Assembly: GCA_937876995.1 (NCBI GenBank)
Contig: CALEFD010000107.1
Coordinates: 1-64,000 of the forward strand
Direction: 5' to 3'
DNA length: 64,000 bases
Origin: an uncultured Bacteroidales bacterium
GTDB taxonomy: Bacteria; Bacteroidota; Bacteroidia; Bacteroidales; Bacteroidaceae
Numbering within the stretch: position 1 is the stretch's first letter; each line of letters opens with the position of its first letter. The position numbers and the translations under genes were made by a program. The notes beneath the pieces are model-generated. The model had not been told where the DNA came from, ran no database searches, and saw only the letters and a list, made by a program, of their open reading frames with translations. Of this stretch, positions 35,979-45,442 are shown piece after piece.

Positions 35979-38189
35979 TCAATAATTTAATCTCTTTTTT
36001 ATAGTTTGAATACGTTCTATTGTCTGTAAAGACTCTTCACGTTGTTGTTTTATAAAACTATTTTCTTCCAATTCACCGTATGCTGCAATCATCTCATCGT
36101 CGGAACGGAATGTAGCACGACGGAAAGGATTTTCGTAATCCTTTTTACGTGTTTCGTAAACCTGATTATTGATATAGTGCTGAATATCTATCTCTTTATC
36201 CAATATATCATTCCATTCTTCATCTGAAATAGTCTCTACACCAAGTACAAATTTTAGGGCAAGATATGCGTGGCGCAACTTATCAAGCGGATAACTCTTC
36301 CAGATTTCATTATAACGTTTATGTATCTCTTTCCACGAATTCAGAACTCCATCATTTATATCAGAACGAAGTTGCTCTATGTCGTTCATCATAATAAGCT
36401 GACCTCCCAAGTTCATCCATTCACGCTGACGGACACTATCCAACTTTTCTGCCATAGTTTGGAATGTCTCTTCCGGATTCTCTTCCAACCATACCAATGC
36501 ATTTTTAATTGCATAATGAATTATCATATCTCCGTATGCATGATAACTGTTGTAGGCTTTTAGGATACGAACCTTACGTTTGCTCTTCTCCATATTTTCG
36601 CCCAATATTTCCAAAGCATCAACTACCTTTTTATCTCCATTTAACAGTTTGTTGCCCAAAATGCGTAGTTCGCGTTCTTCAATGTTATCATTAAATTCGT
36701 TTTTGCTGCGTAGGTATGCTTTTGCAGTCCATACTTCAAGCAGTTTTCTGGCCTGGATAGATTCTTCCATGCTATCCGGGGCAAAAGTTTCAAACTCAAT
36801 GTTCTGAACTTTGAATATTCTCTGATCACGATTTGCAAACTTCCAGTTATTACGTGCCATTGCATACATATTATACATCCATGAGAATGCCGGCATAACT
36901 GTCAATTCGTCATTTTTAACATCGTTGCTGATAAGTGCAAAAGGGAATGGATTTATAAGTTCATACTGGTAATCGGCCTTTGCCAACATTGTATATGATG
37001 CAAACTTACAGGAATGTTTTACACTGGTACACAAACCCGGCCAAAATCCGCGACCTGCCACTATTTCATTATCATTTGTACGACTGTTATGGTTTGAACC
37101 TATAGTTGCACCGGCAGCCAAATTAGACTGTCCCATAATAACACTTGCTATAAGGAATGAATTATTATGATGCTGTTCATGAGCCGGGAATATAAGGTTA
37201 TTCAACACTTCGCAGCACGATATTGTTGAATTATCGCCCATAAATGAATCTATAAGACGAGCACCATACTTTAGATTTGAATGGCTTCCCAAAACAAACT
37301 TAACAGCTATACACGAATAGAAGATACGACATCCGTAACCCACTATTCCATTAACCAGAACAACATTTTCGCCTATCTGTGTCGGTTCTTTATCGGAAGA
37401 ATTGATGGTGACATTTTTAATCTTGCTTGCACCTTTTATGTAGCAGCAGTTTCCCACTTTAACATCCTTCAGAATCCATGAATTCTTAATTACACAGCCA
37501 TTACCAATAGTTCCATAAAAACCTCTTCTATTATCAAAACCATTCTGGGTAATACGGACCAATCTATCTTGAAGTGTCTTATCATCTATGAATTTTGCCC
37601 ACAGATATGCGTCTGCAGCAAGCATTCCATCAAAAGGAAGAATGCTGCGACAACCTGTCTCGTTCATTATCTGAAGCCTTACGCGAACACTCTCCTCTTC
37701 TCCCTCCTTAATAATTCCGTTACCAAATTTGGCATGGTCTGTACAAGACATCTCCTGAATATTGAAGAGCATTGTCTTATCACCTATTATATAATGGGAA
37801 AGATAGTGAACGTTATGTATGGCACAATCATCACCTATATCGCAAGAATGAACCGAACTGTTGGTTATTCCGCATGGCAAACGCAAATCATGATACTGAA
37901 GCCCTTCGGATGTAACTCTGCCTATTCGAACAAATCCTTTAAACTGATTATTCTTAATCATTGTAGGATCAAATTCATCGGTTACCATAATATTATCCCA
38001 ACTACTGGCGGTATTGTCATTCTTTACCAAAGTCTCTATTTCGCTACTGCTAAGATGACGCCAGCCATTTTTGGGGGCACGTACCTGGGTATTTCTCAAA
38101 TAATACTTGTCCTTTCCTTTAGGGATATACTTTTCATCCAAGAAACTGTTGAAAAGTTTGTCTGAAGATAGTAACGTTACTCTTTCCAT
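35979..38189 (-). CDS. DUF4954 family protein with left-handed beta-helix region
   Basis: A large cytoplasmic protein of 736 residues, matching the Bacteroidetes DUF4954 family. Residues about 100-400 show the hexapeptide pattern of a left-handed parallel beta-helix (CDIGDDCAIHNV, GTIGNGCVIKNS, VKVGNCCYIKGA, GENVVLVNGIVGYGCRIFYS, GQSNLAAGATIG), as in sugar-nucleotide acyl- and nucleotidyltransferases. The C-terminal 300 residues are largely helical and charged. Its function is not established; with a SIS enzyme directly downstream, a role in sugar-phosphate metabolism is reasonable. It is preceded by a promoter at 38216-38247. Confidence 0.88.
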   Translation of the reverse strand: MERVTLLSSDKLFNSFLDEKYIPKGKDKYYLRNTQVRAPKNGWRHLSSSEIETLVKNDNTASSWDNIMVTDEFDPTMIKNNQFKGFVRIGRVTSEGLQYHDLRLPCGITNSSVHSCDIGDDCAIHNVHYLSHYIIGDKTMLFNIQEMSCTDHAKFGNGIIKEGEEESVRVRLQIMNETGCRSILPFDGMLAADAYLWAKFIDDKTLQDRLVRITQNGFDNRRGFYGTIGNGCVIKNSWILKDVKVGNCCYIKGASKIKNVTINSSDKEPTQIGENVVLVNGIVGYGCRIFYSCIAVKFVLGSHSNLKYGARLIDSFMGDNSTISCCEVLNNLIFPAHEQHHNNSFLIASVIMGQSNLAAGATIGSNHNSRTNDNEIVAGRGFWPGLCTSVKHSCKFASYTMLAKADYQYELINPFPFALISNDVKNDELTVMPAFSWMYNMYAMARNNWKFANRDQRIFKVQNIEFETFAPDSMEESIQARKLLEVWTAKAYLRSKNEFNDNIEERELRILGNKLLNGDKKVVDALEILGENMEKSKRKVRILKAYNSYHAYGDMIIHYAIKNALVWLEENPEETFQTMAEKLDSVRQREWMNLGGQLIMMNDIEQLRSDINDGVLNSWKEIHKRYNEIWKSYPLDKLRHAYLALKFVLGVETISDEEWNDILDKEIDIQHYINNQVYETRKKDYENPFRRATFRSDDEMIAAYGELEENSFIKQQREESLQTIERIQTIKKRLNY

Positions 38190-38215
38190 ACTTTGTTAGT
38201 TTATGAATTCGGCCG

Positions 38216-38247
38216 CAAAGATATATGTTTTTATAATTCTACGCAAT
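38216..38247 (-). promoter_or_regulatory. Promoter of the DUF4954-SIS operon
   Basis: On the minus strand ATTG (38244-38247) is followed after 20 bases by TATCTTTG (38216-38223), about 27 bases before the ATG. Confidence 0.6.
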
Positions 38248-38291
38248 ACTAAGGCATATATAAATAATATTTATATATAACATTTATCCTT

Positions 38292-38329
38292 AAAAAAGAA
38301 AGGGTTCGATGCTGAAAAGCACCGAACCC
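38292..38329 (-). terminator. Terminator after the nusB-coaE-DUF5606 operon
   Basis: GGGTTCGATGCT (38302-38313) pairs with AGCACCGAACCC (38318-38329) with one mismatch; on the minus strand TTTCTTTTTT follows. It closes the leftward operon that starts at nusB. Confidence 0.85.
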
Positions 38330-38347
38330 CACATATTTAAATCACTA

Positions 38348-38785
38348 TCATTCAGCAGATTCCACTTCCACTTCCTGTGGTTCTTCCGGTTCAGAAAAAT
38401 CATTTTGTTTGCTCTGCACCAGAATATTATACCATGAGATAATCTTTTTTACATGACTTGGATATACTCTTTCACGGTCAAAATCGGCAACCACACCTGC
38501 CATAAATTCAAGTAACTCCTGATTTGAAGCCTTTTTTAAATCTACGGTCAAAACCTGATCTTTACCATATTTTTCTTCAATAAGTTGGAACACTTTGCGT
38601 AAAGGCATCTCTTCTTCGTCTGTAAAAATAGAGATATCACCCAAAGAAACAACTTTATCTGTACGGTGAATTGGTAATCTCTTTTTTTCTGCATCCAATG
38701 ATTCTACAATTAAAGAACCCTTACCACCGGTCAATAGCAAATACAATCCCGGTTTTCCTGAAATGTTTAAAATTTCGCTTAACAT
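38348..38785 (-). CDS. DUF5606 family protein
   Basis: A 145-residue cytoplasmic protein of the Bacteroidetes-specific DUF5606 family, recognised from the N-terminus LSEILNISGKPGLYLLL and the following VSLGDISIFTDEEEMPLRKVF. An N-terminal beta-rich (SH3-like) region and a helical C-terminal half (NQELLEFMAGVV, VKKIISWYNILVQ) precede an acidic tail. Function unknown; it is often found with coaE and related housekeeping genes. It is 27 bases downstream of coaE in the same operon and is followed by a strong terminator. Confidence 0.85.
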   Translation of the reverse strand: MLSEILNISGKPGLYLLLTGGKGSLIVESLDAEKKRLPIHRTDKVVSLGDISIFTDEEEMPLRKVFQLIEEKYGKDQVLTVDLKKASNQELLEFMAGVVADFDRERVYPSHVKKIISWYNILVQSKQNDFSEPEEPQEVEVESAE

Positions 38786-38812
38786 AAATCTCTTAATTTA
38801 TTAAAATTATTT

Positions 38813-39400
38813 TTACATTTTATTCGTTAAAAACTCCAATAAAGCATCTATTTGTTTATCTAAATCGCTTACATTGTCATTAAAAATCACATAGTCTGCA
38901 ATTCTGCATTTTTCCTCTTGGGACATCTGCGCCGAAATACGTTCCAGCACTTTTTCCTTCGTTGTTGAATCACGCTCTATACAACGATTTATACGCAAAT
39001 CCAGAGGAGCATCAACCACAACAACACAATCTACCGTATCAGTAAAACCAGACTCAATAAGAATAGCCGATTCTATTACACAGAACTGCGTATTCTGACT
39101 TTCCGCCCAAAGAGCAAAATCGGCCTTTACTGCCGGATGGATTATTTTTTCAACCTTGCGTGCATTATCTTTAGAGGCAAACAAAAACTCTGCCAACATC
39201 TTTCTGTTCAGTACCCCATCTACATACAGATCTTCTATTCCTATAAGAGCTATCAACCCGTCACGTATAATTTTAGAGGTATTTGACAATTGTTTTGCCT
39301 CAGTATCTGAATCATAAACAGGAATACCACGTTTATTCAGCAGTTTTGCAACATAACTCTTTCCACACCCTATTCCACCTGTCAATCCAATTCTTACCAT
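38813..39400 (-). CDS. coaE: Dephospho-CoA kinase
   Basis: Last enzyme of coenzyme A synthesis; phosphorylates the 3'-hydroxyl of dephospho-CoA with ATP. At 195 residues it is normal length. The P-loop is GLTGGIGCGKSYVA at residues 5-18, followed by PVYDSDTEAK with the catalytic Asp, and VVVDAPLDLRINRCIERD in the lid region. Its start overlaps the YbbR gene's end by 7 bases, so it is translationally coupled in the nusB-yajC-ybbR-coaE-DUF5606 operon. Confidence 0.96.
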   Translation of the reverse strand: MVRIGLTGGIGCGKSYVAKLLNKRGIPVYDSDTEAKQLSNTSKIIRDGLIALIGIEDLYVDGVLNRKMLAEFLFASKDNARKVEKIIHPAVKADFALWAESQNTQFCVIESAILIESGFTDTVDCVVVVDAPLDLRINRCIERDSTTKEKVLERISAQMSQEEKCRIADYVIFNDNVSDLDKQIDALLEFLTNKM

Positions 39401-40401
39401 AACCCACCATAAATATCCTCTACAAGATATTCCACTGTTTGAGGATTTATTCTTACACGTTCCACTCCGGCAGGCTGGAAAAACATCCTTAACCCAACCT
39501 TATCTGAACTATTATTTAAAATATCATTATAGTCTGCAACAACAGTAAAATCGGATTCCGACACATTATCGTATTCAGACATCTTTACCCAAAAGACAAC
39601 TGTCACTCTGGAAGGAAATGATTTCAGCATTTTTCCGGGTGGAAAGTTTACGCCTTGAATAGGAATGGTGAGGCTTTTTTCTGTATAATGAGAAGAACAG
39701 ATTGTAAGTTCTACAGTTTCATCATCCAAATAGACACCCGGTACAGGCTTAATCTTTGTAGTCAATCTAACCGTGTCAGCATTAATCTCCACATTATTCA
39801 AGTCTGCATAAAGAGCCTCTACATTCTGTGCTCTATCTGTAACAAATGCAGAAATAGAATCCGGGGTAAAGTAAAAACCATCCATAATGTACTGATTTGG
39901 ACTCTCTGTAGTTCCATTAAACACCAACGGAAGTTTTTTCAGTTCCTGATTTTCATATATAAACGACAATGTATCAGGCTCTATAGAACGAATCACCACA
40001 CCCGGAGATACGATATTCTCTATAGAATCTCTGATATAATTAGAAGGCAACACAGCTCTACCTTGAGATAGTTTATATGACAAAGCATTAATATCCAAAG
40101 ACTTAACCTTACTATGAGAAGATTTCCACAATGCCATACCCTTTCCATTCAGTGTTACAACAACTTTATCGGAAGCATAATCGGTAAGCCTGATATTGTC
40201 TGGAACATCTATTATCTGTACAGGTATTTGAATGGCATATTCATAAGTTTTACCCATCTTCTGAGCAAACCAGAACAGAAAGGTCATAGCCAAAAACAAA
40301 AGAAAAACCGAAAGTTCCCCATCAAACATTGCACGAAGGGAAACTCCGATTTTCTTTAGCATCTTTGCCAATTTGATAGAGAAGGTTTTACGCGCCTTCA
40401 T
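39394..40401 (-). CDS. YbbR-like domain protein
   Basis: A 335-residue protein with one N-terminal membrane helix (about residues 30-47, LSVFLLFLAMTFLFWFAQ) and an extracytoplasmic region of several YbbR-like beta domains (VPVQIIDVPDNIRLTDYASD, KVVVTLNGKG; VPGVYLDDETVELTI). In Firmicutes the related CdaR regulates the c-di-AMP cyclase; in Bacteroidetes the role is not established. It lies between yajC and coaE, a conserved order in this phylum. Confidence 0.85.
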   Translation of the reverse strand: MKARKTFSIKLAKMLKKIGVSLRAMFDGELSVFLLFLAMTFLFWFAQKMGKTYEYAIQIPVQIIDVPDNIRLTDYASDKVVVTLNGKGMALWKSSHSKVKSLDINALSYKLSQGRAVLPSNYIRDSIENIVSPGVVIRSIEPDTLSFIYENQELKKLPLVFNGTTESPNQYIMDGFYFTPDSISAFVTDRAQNVEALYADLNNVEINADTVRLTTKIKPVPGVYLDDETVELTICSSHYTEKSLTIPIQGVNFPPGKMLKSFPSRVTVVFWVKMSEYDNVSESDFTVVADYNDILNNSSDKVGLRMFFQPAGVERVRINPQTVEYLVEDIYGGLW

Positions 40402-40412
40402 ATATCAGTATA

Positions 40413-40862
40413 TTAAGCTTTTTCTTCTTTCTTTTCTGCCTTCTCTTTCTTTGACTTCTTAGGCTGTGGAGCCGGCTGAACTGTAGGAACAGGATTTACA
40501 TAGCGCTTATCAACCTTAATTTTGATATTCTGAGCAACTTCAATGCTTACAGATACATCGTCTATATCCTTGATCTTACCAAAAATACCTGTACTTGTTA
40601 CTACTTCCTGGTCTCTCTGAAGTGAGTTACGGAATTTTTCACCCTCCTTATCGCGACGAGGACGCATCATAAACATCATCATCACCAATAGTAAGATCAT
40701 CCATATCATCATACCACCACCAAAACCACTGCCACTCTGAGCACCGCTTTCTGTAGGTTCATTAAGATTTACATCCTGTGACTGAACAAAAGTCATTATC
40801 TCTTGAGATTCTACAACCTCTACAACACCCGAATAAGGGTTTAATGATAAAATTTTTGACAT
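40413..40862 (-). CDS. yajC: Preprotein translocase subunit YajC
   Basis: A small inner-membrane protein associated with SecDF. Its 149 residues include a single membrane helix (MMIWMILLLVMMMFMMRP, about 50-67), the cytoplasmic domain QEVVTSTGIFGKIKDIDDVSV typical of YajC, and a Lys/Glu-rich C-terminal tail. The N-terminal 45 residues before the helix are longer than in most YajC proteins; an internal Met at residue 23 is another possible start. It sits between nusB and ybbR. Confidence 0.92.
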   Translation of the reverse strand: MSKILSLNPYSGVVEVVESQEIMTFVQSQDVNLNEPTESGAQSGSGFGGGMMIWMILLLVMMMFMMRPRRDKEGEKFRNSLQRDQEVVTSTGIFGKIKDIDDVSVSIEVAQNIKIKVDKRYVNPVPTVQPAPQPKKSKKEKAEKKEEKA

Positions 40863-40880
40863 AATATTTTTTTTCTTTAA

Positions 40881-41789
40881 TTATTTATTCAATTCTCCAC
40901 TACGCACCAGTTCTTTTGAAATTGTATCCAGCATTCCGTTCACAAAACTTGCACTTCCGGGGGTACTCAGATACTTAGTCATCTCCACGTATTCATTTAT
41001 AGTCACTTTCAGAGGAATAGCCGGGAATGACATCATTTCTGCGTATGCAGCCTGTATAATCAGCACATCCATAAATGCCAAACGACTGGGATCCCAACGA
41101 TTACAATGTTGCGAAATAATGGCGCGACACTTCTCTTCCATATCGATACCGTTTTTCAACAGTTCATTACCAAATGTACTGCTTTCCTGATCTTTATATG
41201 CCTGAAGCAATGGTTGTTCCGCCCCATTTTTCTCTTCAAAAGATTTGATAGTCTTAAGCACAAATGAATCTATCAGATTCTTATCGCCGTTCCAATAGAT
41301 ATTCTCCTGTTCAAGCACTTCATCAAGAGCATCGTTATTTTCAATGTATTTCTTGTAGATTTTTCTGCACAACAGTTTATCGGCTTCATAATCAAATACA
41401 TCTTCCTGATAATACTCTTCCAGCTCTTCACCGGATAATACCTGATCGTACAATGCTTTAACTGTATCTGACAGCCAAGACATGTCTTCTTCTGCAAAGT
41501 ACGATGCAAGCGATTCATTTATTTCCAACTGAGACAACAATCTGTTTTCCGCAAAAAGCAACTCTTTACGGGAAACATGGTCATTCATCTTCTGTTTACG
41601 GGTTATCTGTTTTAATGAATAGCGGCGCAATGCCACCAACAGATATAGCAGGGTATGATAAAGCGAGTATGCACTATTTACACTTTCGGAAAGTTCGCGT
41701 TCTGCCGAAGCCAACTTACTATCTCCGTTTTGGTAATAAGCATACATTACCTGCACAACTTTCAATCTAATGAGAACTCTATTGATCAT
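40881..41789 (-). CDS. nusB: Transcription antitermination factor NusB (long Bacteroidetes form)
   Basis: Binds boxA RNA with NusE to prevent premature termination in rRNA operons. The protein starts MINRVLIRLKVVQVMYAYY; a frame 87 bases longer upstream lacks homology and crosses the -7 box. It has 302 residues, about twice the E. coli length, as is usual in Bacteroidetes, where an extra N-terminal region precedes the NusB fold. The C-terminal half has DVLIIQAAYAEMMSFPAIPLKVTINEYVEMTK and SFVNGMLDTISK, the NusB signature. First gene of its operon. Confidence 0.93.
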   Translation of the reverse strand: MINRVLIRLKVVQVMYAYYQNGDSKLASAERELSESVNSAYSLYHTLLYLLVALRRYSLKQITRKQKMNDHVSRKELLFAENRLLSQLEINESLASYFAEEDMSWLSDTVKALYDQVLSGEELEEYYQEDVFDYEADKLLCRKIYKKYIENNDALDEVLEQENIYWNGDKNLIDSFVLKTIKSFEEKNGAEQPLLQAYKDQESSTFGNELLKNGIDMEEKCRAIISQHCNRWDPSRLAFMDVLIIQAAYAEMMSFPAIPLKVTINEYVEMTKYLSTPGSASFVNGMLDTISKELVRSGELNK

Positions 41790-41819
41790 GACTATTTCAC
41801 AACTCAATCTTACGGAGTG

Positions 41820-41827
41820 CAAAAGTA
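41820..41827 (-). promoter_or_regulatory. -7 box of the nusB operon
   Basis: Read on the minus strand this is TACTTTTG, 31 bases upstream of the nusB ATG. No clear TTTG box was found at the standard distance. Confidence 0.45.
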
Positions 41828-41896
41828 CAAACAATTTTGCATATAATATGATTTGACGCACCAAAATAAAGCACAATAATAATATTTAGCATTTCC

Positions 41897-41928
41897 CTTG
41901 GAATAATAGATACTTTTTGTTACATTCG
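41897..41928 (+). promoter_or_regulatory. Promoter of the DUF3276 gene
   Basis: CTTG (41897-41900) is followed after 20 bases by TACATTCG (41921-41928), one base off the -7 consensus; the ATG is at 41945. Confidence 0.5.
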
Positions 41929-41944
41929 TAAAAATTTTTGTGCG

Positions 41945-42343
41945 ATGGACAAATACAACAATACAAGTAGTAGTTTTGAAAAGGACATAATCTATTCAGA
42001 AACTGTTAAGGCAGGCAAACGTATCTATTATTTAGATGTTCGCAAGACCAAGAAGGACGAATTTTACCTTTCTATAACGGAGAGCAAAAAGATAGTCCCG
42101 GACGGAGATGGTAATCAACAAGTTAGCTTTGAAAAGCATAAAATATTCCTGTATAGAGAAGACTTTTCCAATTTCATAGACGGCCTGTCGAAAACCATTC
42201 GATTCATCCAGGAAGCAACAGTTAAACAAGAGGAGAAGAATACTGAAACAGAAGAGGCAACTGACAGCAACCAGTCCCAAGAAAATATTGTATCAGTAGA
42301 GAAAGATAGCAACGTAGAAGACGAATTCAATTTTGATTTCTAA
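41945..42343 (+). CDS. DUF3276 / PUR-domain nucleic-acid-binding protein
   Basis: A 132-residue protein of the PUR-alpha-like family common in Bacteroidetes. The PUR domain covers about residues 10-95: IYSETVKAGKRIYYLDVRKTK, EFYLSITESKK, KHKIFLYREDFSNFIDGL. These proteins bind single-stranded DNA or RNA; the physiological role here is not known. The C-terminal 40 residues are acidic and low in complexity and end DEFNFDF. It has its own promoter and is divergent from nusB. Confidence 0.9.
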   Translation: MDKYNNTSSSFEKDIIYSETVKAGKRIYYLDVRKTKKDEFYLSITESKKIVPDGDGNQQVSFEKHKIFLYREDFSNFIDGLSKTIRFIQEATVKQEEKNTETEEATDSNQSQENIVSVEKDSNVEDEFNFDF

Positions 42344-42350
42344 AATACAT

Positions 42351-42381
42351 TTTGTCATACAAAGTTTTTTTTGTACCTTTG
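42351..42381 (+). promoter_or_regulatory. Promoter of rplY
   Basis: TTTG (42351-42354), 19 bases, TACCTTTG (42374-42381): a perfect match to the Bacteroidetes consensus. The leader to the ATG is about 85 bases and holds a CATACC/GGTATG mini-hairpin at 42402-42416. Confidence 0.8.
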
Positions 42382-42471
42382 CGTCCGCTTTTGCATAGTG
42401 ACATACCAAAGGTATGGTAAACGTGTGATGGTGAATTGAATATTAACAATTTAGAGTAACACTTATTTAAA

Positions 42472-43068
42472 ATGAAAAGTATTGACATTAAAGGTACAGC
42501 ACGTACCGGTTTTGGCAAAAAGAATGCCAATCTGTTGAGAAAAGAGAACTTGATTCCTTGCAATCTTTATGGTGTAGAAAGAGACGAAAATGGTCTTCCT
42601 GTAGCAACTGCATTCAGTGTACAGACTGAAGAAGTTCGTAACTTGGTATATTCACCAGACATCTATGTTGTAAATTTGACAATTGATGGTAAGACTGTTC
42701 TTGCAGTAATGAGAGAAATCCAGTTCCATGCAGTAAAGGACAATATCCTTCACATAGATTTCTATCAGGTTACTGAAGACAAACCAATAGTAATGGACGT
42801 TCCTTTGAAGCTTAAAGGTTTGGCTGTTGGTGTAAAAGCCGGTGGTAAACTACAGCAGATTATGCGTCGCGTTAAGGTTAAGGCCCTTTACAACCTTATC
42901 CCTGAAAAGATTGAAGTTGACGTTACAAATCTTGAAATTGGTAAAGCTATCAAGGTTGGCGATTTGTCATACGAAGGTTTGGAATTCACAAATTCAAAAG
43001 AAGCAGTTCTTTGCACAGTTGCTGCTACACGTTCAGCTGCTAAGAATGCTGCTACAGAAGAAGCTTAA
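42472..43068 (+). CDS. rplY: 50S ribosomal protein L25 / Ctc
   Basis: Binds 5S rRNA in the large subunit. It has 198 residues, the long Ctc/TL5 type: an N-terminal L25 domain (about 1-92; MKSIDIKGTARTGFGKKNAN, RKENLIPCNLYG) and a C-terminal beta domain (about 95-185; GVKAGGKLQQIMRRVKVKAL, EKIEVDVTNLEIGKAIKVGDL). It is followed after 12 bases by pth, a conserved pair. A strong promoter lies upstream. Confidence 0.96.
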   Translation: MKSIDIKGTARTGFGKKNANLLRKENLIPCNLYGVERDENGLPVATAFSVQTEEVRNLVYSPDIYVVNLTIDGKTVLAVMREIQFHAVKDNILHIDFYQVTEDKPIVMDVPLKLKGLAVGVKAGGKLQQIMRRVKVKALYNLIPEKIEVDVTNLEIGKAIKVGDLSYEGLEFTNSKEAVLCTVAATRSAAKNAATEEA

Positions 43069-43080
43069 TAGTATAGCATA

Positions 43081-43644
43081 ATGAAATATCTGATTGTGGG
43101 ATTGGGTAATCCGGGGGATGAATACCAAGACACCCGCCACAACATAGGATTCATGGTATTGGATGCCCTCGCAAAGGCATCCAATACTGTTTTTCAAGAC
43201 AAAAGGTATGGTTATGTAGCCGAAATGTCTGTGAAAAACTGCCGTCTTGTGCTTCTTAAGCCTACCACCTTTATGAATCTTAGCGGAAATGCAGTAAGAT
43301 ACTGGATGAACAAAGAGAACATTGAACCTGAACGCCTTTTGGTTGTAACCGATGATTTGGCTCTACCCTTAGGAAAGATAAGGCTTAAAGGTAAAGGTAG
43401 CGATGGTGGACACAACGGTTTGGGTAATATTATCCAGACAATATCTACGCAGCAATTTGCAAGACTACGTTTTGGAATAGGCAATGATTTCCCTATGGGC
43501 GCACAAATAAGATTTGTATTGGATCCATTTTTCCCCGAAGAGAAAAAGATACTTGAAGAGCGTATCCCTATTGCAGCTGAAGCAGTCAAGAATTTTTGCC
43601 TTTCAGGACTTGCAGACACTATGTGCAAATTCAACAACAAATAG
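43081..43644 (+). CDS. pth: Peptidyl-tRNA hydrolase
   Basis: Releases tRNA from peptidyl-tRNA dropped by ribosomes. At 187 residues it is normal. The active site is visible in [18 protein letters not shown] with N10 and H20, and [13 protein letters not shown] and [20 protein letters not shown] then HNGL form the substrate-binding blocks (N70- and D95-type positions). It lies 12 bases after rplY and 7 bases before the S4-domain gene. Confidence 0.97.
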   Translation: MKYLIVGLGNPGDEYQDTRHNIGFMVLDALAKASNTVFQDKRYGYVAEMSVKNCRLVLLKPTTFMNLSGNAVRYWMNKENIEPERLLVVTDDLALPLGKIRLKGKGSDGGHNGLGNIIQTISTQQFARLRFGIGNDFPMGAQIRFVLDPFFPEEKKILEERIPIAAEAVKNFCLSGLADTMCKFNNK

Positions 43645-43651
43645 AGTTTAT

Positions 43652-44053
43652 ATGGAGGCACGTATTGACAAATGGCTTTGGGCTGTTCGCATTTTCAAAA
43701 CAAGAACCATTGCAGCAGAAGCATGCAAAAAGGGGCGTATATCCATTAACGGAGAGAGTGCAAAACCTTCAAAAATGGTCAAAGACGGCGACACAGTAGA
43801 TGTTAGAAAGCCCCCTATTACCTACTCTTTTAAAGTACTGCAAGCTATTCAAAACAGAGTAGGAGCAAAACTTGTACCGGAGATGTTGGAGAACATAACA
43901 CCTCAGTCACAGTATGACATCCTGGAGATGAACAAGATAGGCGGTTTTGCAAAACGAGCAGCCGGCACAGGGCGACCTACCAAGAAAGAACGTCGCGATA
44001 TGGAAGATTTTCTTTTGGAATTTGATGATATGGAAGAGTGGTTGGATGAATAA
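43652..44053 (+). CDS. S4-domain RNA-binding protein (Hsp15/HslR-like)
   Basis: A 133-residue cytoplasmic protein. The S4 domain occupies residues 1-65 (MEARIDKWLWAVRIFKTRT, GRISINGESAKPSKMVKDGD) and the C-terminal part is basic (RAAGTGRPTKKERRDMEDF), like Hsp15, which in E. coli rescues stalled 50S-peptidyl-tRNA complexes. The pth gene 7 bases upstream fits this. The frame is open upstream into pth, but the ATG at 43652 precedes the S4 domain directly. Confidence 0.92.
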   Translation: MEARIDKWLWAVRIFKTRTIAAEACKKGRISINGESAKPSKMVKDGDTVDVRKPPITYSFKVLQAIQNRVGAKLVPEMLENITPQSQYDILEMNKIGGFAKRAAGTGRPTKKERRDMEDFLLEFDDMEEWLDE

Positions 44054-44055
44054 TT

Positions 44056-45285
44056 CTACCACTCTTTTTTTGCAGACAGTTCAATTATCTTAACAACTGT
44101 CATCATAGCTTTTTCCATACTCTGAACAGGAACCCATTCATAACGGCCATGGAAATTCAGACCACCGGCAAACAGGTTAGGACAAGGAAGTCCTTTGAAT
44201 GAAAGCTGGGCGCCATCGGTACCACCACGAATAGGAACCTTTCTAGGTGTTACTCCTATCTGCGTCATAGCTTCACAGGCCAGATCCACCACGTATGGTA
44301 CAGGATCAATCTTCTCCTTCATGTTATAATACTGGTCCGACACCTCTACGGTCACAGTTTCAGCACCAAATTTATTGTTCATTATATCTGCCACCTTTTT
44401 AACAAACTCTTTTCTATGTTCAAAGCTTGCTCTGTTGTGGTCACGTATTATATATATTAGTTCTGCATGATCTACCTCCGCATTAATTGCAATAAGATGA
44501 TAGAAACCTTGATAACCTTCGGTTGTTTCCGGTGTCTGGTCATGCGGGAACAGGTTTATAAGTTCGGCTACCAATAAAGATGCATTAACCATCTTTCCTT
44601 TAGCATAACCGGGATGCACCTCCAACCCCTGAATTTTGAATACTGCTTTAGCCGCATTGAAGTTTTCAAACTCCATCTCTCCTACTTCACCACCATCTAC
44701 TGTATATCCAAATTCGCATCCAAATCTTTCAACATCGAAATGCGCGGCTCCCATACCAATCTCTTCGTCCGGATTGAATGCTATCCTTACCTTTCCGTGT
44801 TCAATTTCCGGATGTTTCTGCAAATAGGCAATAGCTGATACTATTTCAGCTATACCGGCCTTATCGTCTGCGCCAAGTAGTGTTGTTCCGTCTGTAACAA
44901 TTAAATCTTCACCCTTATGTGCCAATAATTCAGGAAAAAGAGATGGAGAAAGAACTATATTCTGTTCTTTGTTTAGGCAGATATCACCACCATCATAGTT
45001 TTCTACTATTCTGGGGTTAACATCCTTACCACTCATTGAAGGACTGGTATCCATGTGGGCAATAAAACCTATAACCGGAATCTTTTTATCAGTATTTGCC
45101 GGAAGAGTTGCATACAGATATCCCATATCGTCAAGGTATATCTCTTGCAATCCCATAGTCTCCAACTCTGCTTTTAGTTGACGTGCTAAATTCTTCTGTT
45201 TTTCTGTACTTGGTACACTGTTTGAATATTCATCAGACTGTGTATCTACTGCAACATACGATAAAAATCTATTTACCAGCTCCAT
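44056..45285 (-). CDS. pepT: Peptidase T (tripeptidase, M20 family)
   Basis: A cytoplasmic zinc aminotripeptidase of 409 residues, normal for PepT. Metal-ligand blocks are visible: [10 protein letters not shown] (His, Asp near 79-84), [27 protein letters not shown] with the catalytic Glu, [11 protein letters not shown], and the C-terminal [18 protein letters not shown]. It is convergent with the S4 gene, only two bases apart, with no hairpin between. A promoter with boxes at 45360-45392 lies upstream. Confidence 0.96.
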   Translation of the reverse strand: MELVNRFLSYVAVDTQSDEYSNSVPSTEKQKNLARQLKAELETMGLQEIYLDDMGYLYATLPANTDKKIPVIGFIAHMDTSPSMSGKDVNPRIVENYDGGDICLNKEQNIVLSPSLFPELLAHKGEDLIVTDGTTLLGADDKAGIAEIVSAIAYLQKHPEIEHGKVRIAFNPDEEIGMGAAHFDVERFGCEFGYTVDGGEVGEMEFENFNAAKAVFKIQGLEVHPGYAKGKMVNASLLVAELINLFPHDQTPETTEGYQGFYHLIAINAEVDHAELIYIIRDHNRASFEHRKEFVKKVADIMNNKFGAETVTVEVSDQYYNMKEKIDPVPYVVDLACEAMTQIGVTPRKVPIRGGTDGAQLSFKGLPCPNLFAGGLNFHGRYEWVPVQSMEKAMMTVVKIIELSAKKEW

Positions 45286-45359
45286 TTTGTTATATCATTA
45301 ATTGGTTACACATTCATATATAAGACAACAATGTCTCATCATTGTTTTGTAAAATTATA

Positions 45360-45392
45360 CAAAAATATTGTGAAAGCACTCTTGTTTTCAAA
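45360..45392 (-). promoter_or_regulatory. Promoter of pepT
   Basis: On the minus strand TTTG (45389-45392) is followed after 21 bases by TATTTTTG (45360-45367), about 75 bases before the ATG. Confidence 0.5.
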
Positions 45393-45432
45393 ATATTCTC
45401 CACAATAGAGATAAAATTCGGTTATTTATGCT

Positions 45433-45440
45433 TACCTTTG
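45433..45440 (+). promoter_or_regulatory. -7 box of the SRP RNA gene
   Basis: TACCTTTG ends 5-6 bases before the start of the folded RNA at about 45445, the expected distance to a transcription start. Confidence 0.6.
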
Positions 45441-45442
45441 CA

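Noticed and set aside
37569..38165. 198-codon frame on the plus strand inside the DUF4954 gene
   Set aside because: Antisense shadow of a clear DUF4954 gene; no start context, promoter or domain of its own.
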